DNA of 12,829 nucleotides from Betaproteobacteria bacterium (GTDB lineage: Bacteria > Pseudomonadota > Gammaproteobacteria > Burkholderiales > Casimicrobiaceae), in assembly GCA_005889025.1 (NCBI GenBank), contig VBCZ01000035.1:1-12829 (forward strand). Reading direction: 5' to 3'. Positions 1 through 6,607 of this stretch are shown here, in pieces. A program made the position numbers and the translations under genes. Under the pieces are notes generated by a model. The model saw nothing but the letters and a program-made list of their open reading frames with translations. It did not search any database and was not told the origin of the DNA. Each line of letters starts with the position of its first letter. Positions within the stretch are counted from its first letter, which is position 1.

Positions 1-2
1 AG

Positions 3-560
3 CGCGCTATCCGTGTCCAGACGCTCGGGGGAATCATCGAGCCCCGGATCGAGGAGGACGGCCAGGTGACGGTGGCCATGGGGACGCCACGGTTTGCTCC
101 CGGCGAGATTCCTTTTATCGGCGAAGACGACGCCGTCGTGCAACCGCTGGAGCTCGACAGTCTTCAGGTCATGATCACCGCGCTCTCGATCGGCAATCCG
201 CACGCGGTGCAGCTGGTGCAGAATGTCGACGATGCGCCGGTGACGACGCAAGGGCCGCTCATCGAACGGCATCCGAGGTTTCCGCGGGGAGTAAACGCGG
301 GCTACATGCAGGTCGTCGATCGCGCTAACATTCGACTGCGCGTCTGGGAGCGCGGCGCGGGCGAAACGTTGGCGTGCGGAACGGGCGCGTGCGCGGCGGT
401 CGTGGCCGGCATCACGCGCGGCTTACTCGATTCGAAGGTGCGGGTTCAAACGCGCGGGGGTGCGCTGGACATCGAGTGGACAGGGCCCGGCCGGGACATC
501 TTGATGACAGGACCGGCTATTGCGGTCTTCGAGGGCGAGTGGCGACCAGGCGACCGATAG
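3..560 (+). CDS. dapF: Diaminopimelate epimerase, 3' part (5' end outside window)
   Basis: DapF interconverts LL- and meso-2,6-diaminopimelate in the cytoplasm, a late step in lysine and peptidoglycan precursor synthesis. The reading frame is open from base 3, so the gene starts upstream and only the C-terminal two thirds are here. The visible motifs are SIGNPHAV, a substrate-pocket segment, and ERGAGETLACGTGACA, which carries one of the two catalytic cysteines (codon at 375–377) and the conserved Glu-Arg pair just before it. The other catalytic cysteine lies in the missing N-terminal part. The gene ends with TAG 24 bases before the DUF484 gene and is probably co-transcribed with it and xerC, an arrangement widely conserved in beta- and gammaproteobacteria. 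Confidence 0.97.
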   Translation, partial: RAIRVQTLGGIIEPRIEEDGQVTVAMGTPRFAPGEIPFIGEDDAVVQPLELDSLQVMITALSIGNPHAVQLVQNVDDAPVTTQGPLIERHPRFPRGVNAGYMQVVDRANIRLRVWERGAGETLACGTGACAAVVAGITRGLLDSKVRVQTRGGALDIEWTGPGRDILMTGPAIAVFEGEWRPGDR

Positions 561-584
561 ACAAAGAGACAAGGAAAAGACCGC

Positions 585-1238
585 ATGGACGCCACCGCCG
601 TGGCCGATTACCTGAAGCAGCACCCGGAGTTCTTCGAGGACTACGCGGACCTGCTCGCCGAGATCTACGTTCCCCATCCTCATGGCGGTCATGCGATCCC
701 TATCGCCGAGCGGCAGATCGTGAGCTTGCGCGAGAAAAACGGCCAGCTCGAATCCAAACTCAGAGAGTTGATTCAATTCGGCAGCGAGAACGACACGACC
801 ATCGAGAAGCTCCATCGCTCGACCCTCGCGCTGTTCTCCGCCGCCGATCTCGAAACCACGCTCGGCGTGCTCTATCACAGCTTGCACGACGACTTTCAAG
901 TCCCCGAGGTCGCGGTACGGCTTTGGGGAAGGGTTCCGGAACAGTCGTATCTGCCCGAGCTTGCCGCAACGACGCAGGAGCTGCGCGATTATGCCGCCAC
1001 CTTGGGCGCGCCTTACTGCGGCGCGCACGCGCCGTTCGAATCTCGCGAATGGTTCGACGGGACGCGGGAGCTTGCCTCGTATGCATTCCTGGCGCTTCGC
1101 ACGAACCAAACCTTCGGCTTGCTCGCTTTGGCAAGCGACGATGCCGAGCGCTTCTATGCCGGCATGGGCACGATCCATCTGACGCGTTTGTCCGAGCTCG
1201 CCAGCGTCGCGACCGCGCGCTTTCTGCCTCAACAATGA
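585..1238 (+). CDS. DUF484 family protein (GAF-like)
   Basis: This is a 217-residue cytoplasmic protein of the DUF484 family, which is typically encoded between dapF and xerC. The N-terminus (about residues 1–65) has the usual look of the family: YLKQHPEFFEDYADLL, then a PHPHGG turn, IPIAERQIVSLREKN, and a helical, probably coiled-coil segment. The rest (about 75–215) fits the GAF-like fold assigned to the family. The biochemical role is unknown; the context only suggests co-expression with cell-wall and chromosome-resolution genes. The ATG at 585 is preceded by a good AAGGAAAAG ribosome binding site. No transmembrane segment or signal peptide is visible. The xerC start follows 13 bases after the stop. 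Confidence 0.93.
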   Translation: MDATAVADYLKQHPEFFEDYADLLAEIYVPHPHGGHAIPIAERQIVSLREKNGQLESKLRELIQFGSENDTTIEKLHRSTLALFSAADLETTLGVLYHSLHDDFQVPEVAVRLWGRVPEQSYLPELAATTQELRDYAATLGAPYCGAHAPFESREWFDGTRELASYAFLALRTNQTFGLLALASDDAERFYAGMGTIHLTRLSELASVATARFLPQQ

Positions 1239-1251
1239 CTGTCGCCCACCG

Positions 1252-2190
1252 ATGAGTGCTGCGCGCAATGGCGAAGATCTCCAGCCAAAGCGCGATAACG
1301 ACGGCCTGGTCGCGGCGTACGCTGACTATCTTGCGGCGCGGCCGACACATACACGCATAGCGTATTTGCGCGATCTGTGCGCGTTGCAGGCGCTCGCGGG
1401 AGATGCCCCGCTGCAACGCGTCGATGCGGCGCAACTCAGGCGCTTTCTCGCCAAGCTGCACGCCGGCGGACTCTCCGGGCGCAGTCTCGCGCGAATTCTG
1501 TCGGGTTGGCGCGCGTTTTTCCGGTTTGTCATCGAGCGCGAACCGACGATGCGGGAGAATCCCTGCACGGGGCTGAAAGCACCCAAGTCGGTAAAACGGC
1601 TGCCATCGGCATTGTCGCCCGACCAAGCCGTGCAACTGGTCACGATGGAAGGAGACGACACGCTGACCTTGCGCGATCGCGCCTTGTTCGAGCTGGCGTA
1701 CTCGTCGGGACTGCGCGTCTCGGAGCTGGCTGGGCTCGACCTCGAGTCGCTCGATCTCGCGACCGGCGAGGTGCGCGTGTGGGGCAAGGGATCGAAGGAG
1801 CGGATCGTCCCGGTGGGCGCACCTGCGCTCGCGGCACTCGAGACGTGGCTACACAGACGCCGCGCGATGTCCGTGCGCGATTCGAATGCGCTGTTCGTAA
1901 GCCGGTCGGGACGGCGACTCGTCGCGCGTGCGATCCAGCAGCGGCTCGCGGGCTGGGCGCTCAAACGCGGGCTTGCGCGCCATGTGCATCCGCACATGCT
2001 GCGGCACTCGTTCGCTTCGCACTTATTGCAGTCGTCCGGGGACCTACGCGCGGTGCAGGAGCTTCTCGGGCACGCGAGCATCGCGAGCACGCAAGTCTAT
2101 ACGCACCTCGACTTTCACTATCTGGCCAAGGTGTACGACGCGGCGCATCCCCGCGCAAAAAAACCGCTGGCGAAACCTCGACGCAGGTAA
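1252..2190 (+). CDS. xerC: Site-specific tyrosine recombinase XerC
   Basis: XerC acts with XerD at dif to resolve chromosome dimers near the time of cell division. The 312-residue length is normal for the family. Residues about 15–100 form the SAM-like core-binding domain and about 115–300 the catalytic domain. All expected catalytic residues are present: Arg155 (SSGLRVSEL), Lys179 (GKGSKER), His248 and Arg251 (HPHMLRHS), His274 (LLGHASI) and the nucleophile Tyr283 (QVYTHLD). A basic Lys/Arg-rich tail ends the protein. The chosen ATG has no obvious ribosome binding site and sits 13 bases after the DUF484 stop, so translation may be coupled. The position behind dapF and DUF484 supports XerC rather than XerD or a phage integrase. 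Confidence 0.96.
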   Translation: MSAARNGEDLQPKRDNDGLVAAYADYLAARPTHTRIAYLRDLCALQALAGDAPLQRVDAAQLRRFLAKLHAGGLSGRSLARILSGWRAFFRFVIEREPTMRENPCTGLKAPKSVKRLPSALSPDQAVQLVTMEGDDTLTLRDRALFELAYSSGLRVSELAGLDLESLDLATGEVRVWGKGSKERIVPVGAPALAALETWLHRRRAMSVRDSNALFVSRSGRRLVARAIQQRLAGWALKRGLARHVHPHMLRHSFASHLLQSSGDLRAVQELLGHASIASTQVYTHLDFHYLAKVYDAAHPRAKKPLAKPRRR

Positions 2191-2227
2191 CGCGGCGCAA
2201 AACAGCAACAACGATTACCCGGCGACG

Positions 2228-2785
2228 CTAGTCGACGACCTGCACCACACCGGGAAGCCACGGCAGGTCGGTGACTCCGGGATCGATCCCGGCCTGCGAC
2301 ATCAAGGTCGTCAGCTGCCCGCGATGGTGAATTCCGTGGTTGAACATATGGACCGCGGCGAGCGCCGCCGGAATCCGGCGAGTCTTGCCATCGACTTTGC
2401 TGGTGTACACAAGCGTCGATGCGAGCCAGTCCGATGTGAGACTGGCCGACCATTCGAGCAAAGACTGATCGGTGATATCGCGCTCGCTTCGCAGCTCTTC
2501 GAAGTCCGGGAACATGTCCGCGCCAAACGCGGGAACTTCGCACGGCGGGCCCATGAAGCGTCCGAGCCACATCCGGTCCGCCCAAAGCAGGTGATTGAGC
2601 GTCCCGGTGATCGAGTCGAAGAACGCGCCCCGGTCGCGATTGCGCTCCTCGCCGGGAAGCAGCGCGCAACTTGCATAGAGCCGCTCGTTCATCCACCGGT
2701 TATAGCGCGCCATCAACTGACAATATTCGCGCGTTACCAGGCTCGACGGCCCCCTACGCTTCGCATCGATGGTGGCGGCCACCAT
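2228..2785 (-). CDS. DinB family protein (putative metal-dependent)
   Basis: This is a 185-residue protein of the DinB/YfiT-like four-helix-bundle superfamily, whose members usually bind a divalent metal through three histidines. Some members are thiol-dependent transferases. The candidate ligands are His65 (TLNHLLWAD) and His150/His154 in HMFNHGIHHRGQL, which is the signature of the family. The ARYNRWMNERLY segment near the N-terminus is also typical. The substrate cannot be read from the sequence. The start at 2785 is the first ATG but has no clear ribosome binding site. The only later ATG (2713) would cut into the conserved first helix, so the longer form is preferred. The gene converges on xerC with a 37-base gap. 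It lies downstream of amt on the same strand but is separated from it by a strong terminator, so it is probably transcribed alone. Confidence 0.88.
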   Translation of the reverse strand: MVAATIDAKRRGPSSLVTREYCQLMARYNRWMNERLYASCALLPGEERNRDRGAFFDSITGTLNHLLWADRMWLGRFMGPPCEVPAFGADMFPDFEELRSERDITDQSLLEWSASLTSDWLASTLVYTSKVDGKTRRIPAALAAVHMFNHGIHHRGQLTTLMSQAGIDPGVTDLPWLPGVVQVVD

Positions 2786-2812
2786 GGCTCATTTTTCGAA
2801 CACGGCGATCTG

Positions 2813-2818
2813 ATTGTA
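2813..2818 (-). promoter_or_regulatory. Possible -10 box for the dinB-family gene
   Basis: On the minus strand the hexamer TACAAT (5 of 6 matches to TATAAT) lies 27 bases before the ATG at 2785, inside the gap between the amt terminator and this gene. No good -35 hexamer is seen at the expected distance. The placement is inferred from position and one box only. Confidence 0.3.
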
Positions 2819-2865
2819 GCCGATAGCCGCGGCGCCAGACGCGACTGAACGCCGTTTGCGCCCGC

Positions 2866-2895
2866 AAAAAAAACGGGGCGCCGGTAAGCGCCCCG
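2866..2895 (-). terminator. Rho-independent terminator of the porin–glnK–amt operon
   Basis: On the minus strand, a perfect 8-bp GC-rich stem with arms CGGGGCGC and GCGCCCCG around a 6-base loop (2874–2895) is followed directly by eight T residues (2866–2873). It begins 37 bases after the amt stop codon. This is a textbook intrinsic terminator, and it separates the nitrogen operon from the downstream dinB-family gene. Confidence 0.95.
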
Positions 2896-2931
2896 AAAGC
2901 CACTGAGGAGAAAACATCAGACCTTGCGGTC

Positions 2932-4389
2932 CTACTCCACGCGCTCGCCATGGAGACTTACGTCGAGACCTTCGCGCTCTTCTTCCTCTGTCACGCGCAG
3001 GCCGATGACTACATCGATCACCTTGAGTATGATGAAGCTGCCGACTCCGCTGACAACGAGCGTCGTGACCACGGCGCCGAGCTGCACCAGCATGTCCGCG
3101 TCGGCGCCGCTTATGTCCTTGACGTTGAACACGCCGGTCAGGAGAGCGCCGACGATGCCACCGATGCAGTGGACGCCGAAGGCATCGAGCGAGTCGTCGT
3201 AGCCGAAAGCGCGCTTGACCATGGTCGCGGCGAAGAAGCAGAGAACCCCCGCCGCGATGCCGATCACCAGCGCACCGGTCGCGCCGACAAAACCTGATGC
3301 CGGGGTGATCGCGACCAGCCCGGCGACCGCGCCCGATGCGATGCCCAGGACCGACGGCTTGCCCTTGACCAGCCATTCGGTGAACATCCAGGCCAATGCC
3401 GCGACAGCGGTTGCGAACTGCGTCACGAACATCGCCATCCCCGCGCGGCCGTCCGCGGCAACCGCGGAGCCCGCGTTGAACCCGAACCAGCCTACCCACA
3501 GCAGCGAAGCGCCGATAAGCGTGAAGGTCAGGTTGTGCGGCGCCATCGCTTCCTTGCCGTAACCGAGCCGCTTGCCCAGGACCAGCGCGCACACCAGGCC
3601 CGCGATACCTGCGTTGATGTGCACGACCGTGCCGCCGGCGAAATCGAGTACGCCCTTGGTGGCCCAGAACCCTGTTGTGGATTCCCACATCATGTGCGCG
3701 ATCGGCGAGTAGATGAGCAGCGACCACAGGCCCATGAACCAGAGCATCGCCGAGAACTTCATGCGATCGGCGAAGGCACCGGCGATCAGCGCCGGGGTGA
3801 TGATCGCGAAAGTCATCTGAAACGTCATGTATACCGACTCGGGTATGGTCGTGCCCAGATGCGATACCGTGAGCTTGCCGGCTTCCTTCTGGAACAGCAT
3901 GCCGTTGAGCATCAATCGATCGAAGCCGCCGAAAAATGCACTGCCCGGGATGAACGCGATGCTGTAGCCGGCGACGACCCACAGGACTGTCACCAGGCAG
4001 GTGATCGCGAAGCTCTGCATCACCGTGGCGAGCACGTTTTTCTTGCGCACCATGCCGCCGTAAAACAGAGCGAGGCCGGGGATGGTCATCATCAACACCA
4101 ACGCGGTCGACGCGAGCATCCACGCGGTATCGCCGCTGTTGATCTTGTCTGCCGCAATAAGCGTCGGTTTGTCGGGAGCCGCAGGCGCAGCGGCCGCAGG
4201 AGGCGCTGCCGCCTCGGTCTTTGCGGGCTCGGCCTTCGCGTCGGGTGCCGGTGTCGCGGGCGCCGGCGACGTCACTGCCGGCGCGGCCGCCTTTTGATCT
4301 GCGGCCTTGTCCTGTGCAAAAACCGTGGATACGCTGAAGGCGCCCATCAGCATGCAAACTGAGGCGATCAACGCGATCGATTGCTTCAT
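2932..4389 (-). CDS. amt: Ammonium transporter Amt/AmtB
   Basis: This is an inner-membrane ammonium channel of the Amt/Mep/Rh family, 485 residues. Residues 1–25 form a signal peptide ending STVFA, followed by an Ala/Pro/Lys/Glu-rich stretch (about 26–75) that is not part of the channel fold. The eleven-helix channel then begins near residue 88. Conserved residues are in place: Asp249 and His257 in DFAGGTVVHINAG, and His407 in FGVHCIGG. The two histidines are 150 residues apart, as in E. coli AmtB (168 and 318), so the pore twin-His pair is intact. A longer in-frame start exists at 4479, but it overlaps glnK; the ATG at 4389 has an AAGGGGAA ribosome binding site and starts a proper signal peptide. 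It lies 10 bases after glnK. GlnK is expected to block this channel when ammonium is plentiful. Confidence 0.97.
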   Translation of the reverse strand: MKQSIALIASVCMLMGAFSVSTVFAQDKAADQKAAAPAVTSPAPATPAPDAKAEPAKTEAAAPPAAAAPAAPDKPTLIAADKINSGDTAWMLASTALVLMMTIPGLALFYGGMVRKKNVLATVMQSFAITCLVTVLWVVAGYSIAFIPGSAFFGGFDRLMLNGMLFQKEAGKLTVSHLGTTIPESVYMTFQMTFAIITPALIAGAFADRMKFSAMLWFMGLWSLLIYSPIAHMMWESTTGFWATKGVLDFAGGTVVHINAGIAGLVCALVLGKRLGYGKEAMAPHNLTFTLIGASLLWVGWFGFNAGSAVAADGRAGMAMFVTQFATAVAALAWMFTEWLVKGKPSVLGIASGAVAGLVAITPASGFVGATGALVIGIAAGVLCFFAATMVKRAFGYDDSLDAFGVHCIGGIVGALLTGVFNVKDISGADADMLVQLGAVVTTLVVSGVGSFIILKVIDVVIGLRVTEEEEREGLDVSLHGERVE

Positions 4390-4399
4390 GGCGTTCCCC

Positions 4400-4738
4400 T
4401 TAGAGTGCGTCCGCACCGGTTTCGCCGGTCCGGATGCGCACGACTTGTTCAAGCTCGAAAACGAAGATCTTTCCGTCACCGATCTTGCCGGTGTTCGCGG
4501 CCTTCTCTATCGCTTCGATGACGCGATCGAGCATGTCGCTCTTGATGGCCGCTTCGATTTTTACCTTGGGCAGAAAATCGACGACATACTCGGCGCCGCG
4601 GTAGAGCTCGGTGTGGCCTTTTTGACGCCCGAAGCCTTTGACTTCGGTAACGGTAATACCCTGCACGCCGATCGCGGAAAGAGCCTCCCGGACCTCGTCC
4701 AGCTTGAACGGCTTGATGACTGCGGTTACCAGTTTCAT
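4400..4738 (-). CDS. glnK: P-II nitrogen regulatory protein GlnK
   Basis: This is a 112-residue P-II signal-transduction protein, the usual length. P-II trimers sense ATP/ADP and 2-oxoglutarate and, in the GlnK role, bind AmtB and close it. The N-terminus MKLVTAVIKPFKLDEVREAL is typical. The T-loop carries Tyr51 in ELYRGAEYVVDF, the residue that GlnD uridylylates in proteobacteria. The second signature, TGKIGDGKIFV, is near the C-terminus. The start has a strong AAGGAG ribosome binding site. It is 29 bases downstream of the porin and 10 bases upstream of amt, so all three are very likely one transcript. The symbol glnK rather than glnB is chosen because of the linkage to amt. Confidence 0.96.
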   Translation of the reverse strand: MKLVTAVIKPFKLDEVREALSAIGVQGITVTEVKGFGRQKGHTELYRGAEYVVDFLPKVKIEAAIKSDMLDRVIEAIEKAANTGKIGDGKIFVFELEQVVRIRTGETGADAL

Positions 4739-4767
4739 GCGGACTCCTTCAGTAAGAGCATGCCCTT

Positions 4768-5943
4768 TCAGAACTTGTACAAGGCCTCGAGCCCGAACGA
4801 CCTTTGGGTGCTCGTGGATGTGACGCCGTCAGACTTCAGAAACGCCGATTGATCCGACTTGTCGGCGCGCACCTCGGCACGAATTTCCCATTCCTTCGCG
4901 GGCAGGTACGCGAGCGTCAAGGTTGCCTCCTTCCACTTCTGAGCGACGCCGGTCCGGTAACCGTCATGGTCATTGAAATACTCGCCGCGTAAGACGACGC
5001 GCCACTGATCGTTGATTTGATACGTGGCGTAACCCGCAATGCCGTCCCATTTCGCCTTGCTGCCGTTGGCCGCAGCATGGTCTTGCGTGCCGTAGTCGTA
5101 GTTGAGGATGAATGTCAGCTGATCGGATGCGGTGAAGGTGCCGACCAAGTCGAACAGGTTGCGCATTCCGTTGGCGTCGCTCTTGGGATAATTCGTCACT
5201 CGTTCTTTGCCGCCGTAATAGGACGCAACGAAGGACATAGTTTTCGTCGGGGTGAAGGTGCCGCCGAGTTCAATTGTCTTGTCGTGGTTCGGATCTTCGA
5301 AGGCGTCCCAGCCTTGATTCACGCCGCCGAGCACGGTCAACATGTCGTTGACCTTGTACGTCGCCCGTACGCCGGTGTGCGTGAAGGGGATCGCATACCC
5401 GAATAGAATCGACCGGGAATAGTTCACGTCGCCGTCGCTCTTGATGACTTCGGCACCGGCATTAGTCACGTATTTGCCGGCGATAATCGATAACGGTCCC
5501 GCGCCGTAATAGATGTAGAACTGCGTTGGGTCGACGTAGTGATTCGCGCCGTTCGCGGGACCTTTGCTCTTGCTGATAGTGCCGTAGGCGGCAATCGTGT
5601 CGGCGTCTTTGCCAATCGTAAGATCGACCAGGCCGCCCCAGCCGTTTTCAGGTGTATTTGTGAATGTGAGATCCAGTGCGTGGAAGAAAGCCTCGTTGTG
5701 CTTGAAGTCGAACACTCGGTCGTTCACGCCGCTCACGAATTTGCCGGATCCGGTCAGATGGGTGTAGCCGACATCAAGATGGCCAGTAAGGTCAAAGCCC
5801 CAGATCGAGAATATCGGCGGAGGCGGAGCAGGCTCGGCCGGCTTCGCTTCTGGGGGGGTAGGCGTTTGGGCATAGGCGGCCCCGGTTAGCAGGCCGAACG
5901 CAATGAGGCTGGCGGACCTTAATTTTCGTGTTTTTAAATCCAT
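4768..5943 (-). CDS. Outer-membrane beta-barrel porin, BBP2 (OmpL-like) family
   Basis: This is a predicted outer-membrane beta-barrel of 391 residues. Residues 1–25 form a signal peptide (basic start, hydrophobic core, AYA cleavage site). Residues 26–43 are a Pro-rich segment, followed by alternating amphipathic strands to the end. The segment around AGAEVIKSD, NYSRSILFGYAIPFTHTGVRA is characteristic of the putative beta-barrel porin-2 family (PF07642). The final residue is Phe after Tyr-Lys, the usual C-terminal signal for insertion by the BAM complex. The longer in-frame start at 6012 would run through the promoter; the ATG at 5943 has AGGGAG six bases upstream. It is the first gene of an operon with glnK and amt, behind a sigma-54 promoter, which suggests a role in outer-membrane passage of a nitrogen compound. 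The substrate is not known. Confidence 0.9.
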   Translation of the reverse strand: MDLKTRKLRSASLIAFGLLTGAAYAQTPTPPEAKPAEPAPPPPIFSIWGFDLTGHLDVGYTHLTGSGKFVSGVNDRVFDFKHNEAFFHALDLTFTNTPENGWGGLVDLTIGKDADTIAAYGTISKSKGPANGANHYVDPTQFYIYYGAGPLSIIAGKYVTNAGAEVIKSDGDVNYSRSILFGYAIPFTHTGVRATYKVNDMLTVLGGVNQGWDAFEDPNHDKTIELGGTFTPTKTMSFVASYYGGKERVTNYPKSDANGMRNLFDLVGTFTASDQLTFILNYDYGTQDHAAANGSKAKWDGIAGYATYQINDQWRVVLRGEYFNDHDGYRTGVAQKWKEATLTLAYLPAKEWEIRAEVRADKSDQSAFLKSDGVTSTSTQRSFGLEALYKF

Positions 5944-5988
5944 GGAGGACTCCCTGGCTGAAAAGCGGGAAAACGGCTTTCGCCTTCC

Positions 5989-6004
5989 AGCACAAGCCAT
6001 GCCA
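5989..6004 (-). promoter_or_regulatory. Sigma-54 (RpoN) promoter for porin–glnK–amt
   Basis: The minus strand reads TGGCATGGCTTGTGCT, against the consensus TGGCACG-N4-TTGCW. The invariant GG (-24) and GC (-12) are present at the exact 10-base spacing, and only two consensus positions differ. Transcription would start about 12 bases past the GC, giving a leader of roughly 35 bases that includes the porin ribosome binding site. The downstream glnK and amt genes are classic members of the RpoN/NtrC regulon, which supports the call. Confidence 0.8.
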
Positions 6005-6066
6005 CAGGCCAAAGCGCTTAAATATCAATTTATTACAGCGATTTGACGCGTTGAGCCGTGCTGCAG

Positions 6067-6083
6067 TGCACTTACCCTATGCA
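6067..6083. promoter_or_regulatory. Possible NtrC-type enhancer site
   Basis: TGCAC, 7 bases, then ATGCA matches the NtrC operator layout TGCAC-N7-GTGCA with a single mismatch. It lies about 65 bp upstream of the -24 element, roughly 90–100 bp before the expected transcription start, a normal distance for an activator that loops to a sigma-54 promoter. Only one such site was found, so the assignment depends mainly on context. Confidence 0.4.
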
Positions 6084-6180
6084 CCAAGAAGAGTCACGAA
6101 TGATTCAGCTCGCCCTTTGATGGGGCGCAAACAGCCAGCCATTAGGCCGAGGCGGGCATCGGCTTTCTAGCGCACCATTT

Positions 6181-6189
6181 TGCTAGACT
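6181..6189 (+). promoter_or_regulatory. Possible extended -10 promoter for ubiK
   Basis: TGCTAGACT has the TG of an extended -10 element and four of six matches to TATAAT. It lies 30 bases before the ubiK start and would give a leader of about 20–25 bases containing the ribosome binding site. No convincing -35 box is seen. Confidence 0.3.
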
Positions 6190-6218
6190 CATTTTTTCGA
6201 TTCAAAGCGAGGCAAGCG

Positions 6219-6479
6219 ATGCTGAACAGCAAAACGCTCGATGAGATCAGCGCGCGAATCAATGAAGCGATCGCCGCAAGCCCGGCGCGCGACATCCAGA
6301 AGAACCTTCGTGCCATGCTTGCAAGCGCGACTTCGAAGCTCGATCTGGTGACGCGGGAGGAGTTCGAGGTCCAGGCGCAGGTACTATTGCGCACGCGCGA
6401 GAAGCTGGATGCTCTCGAAGCACGCGTTGCAGCATTGGAGGCGCGGCGCAGCCGATCGGCGACACGCAAGCAGAGCTGA
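6219..6479 (+). CDS. ubiK: Ubiquinone biosynthesis accessory factor UbiK (YqiC/BMFP family)
   Basis: This is a small 86-residue protein of the membrane fusogenic/UbiK family (PF04380). In E. coli, UbiK is an accessory factor that works with UbiJ in aerobic ubiquinone synthesis. The sequence shows the family pattern: a helical N-terminus (LDEISARINEAI), the core SPARDIQKNLRAMLASA followed by KLDLVTREEFEVQAQVL, then a C-terminal coiled coil (RTREKLDALEARVAALEA) and a basic tail. An upstream in-frame ATG at 6180 would add 13 residues, but the ATG at 6219 matches the usual family N-terminus and has AGCGAGG as ribosome binding site. The gene is divergent from the nitrogen operon. comM follows after 128 bases in which no further gene is seen. 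Confidence 0.9.
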   Translation: MLNSKTLDEISARINEAIAASPARDIQKNLRAMLASATSKLDLVTREEFEVQAQVLLRTREKLDALEARVAALEARRSRSATRKQS

Positions 6480-6607
6480 TCCCTCGCAACGCCTGCGCCG
6501 CAGCCCGCGCGGCATGGGCGAAGCGTGCTGCGCAAGTTCGCGGCGGCAAGGGATCGAGCGAGGCCATCGCGCGTTGCCGGGTGCTCCGTGAAGCGGGACA
6601 TTGACGC

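Noticed and set aside
1252..2190. Tyrosine recombinase as a sign of an integrated mobile element
   Set aside because: The gene sits in the conserved dapF–DUF484–xerC context and has the length and motifs of XerC; no att-like repeats or cargo genes are present.
2789..4357. A 522-codon open frame on the minus strand overlapping amt in another frame
   Set aside because: It is Arg/Gly/His-rich, typical of a shifted reading of GC-rich coding DNA, and the amt frame in the same place has all channel residues.
6067..6086. A perfect NtrC operator built from TGCACCA at 6080–6086
   Set aside because: The matching TGGTGCA half-site is absent at the right distance. The overlapping TGCAC-N7-ATGCA is kept only as a low-confidence site.
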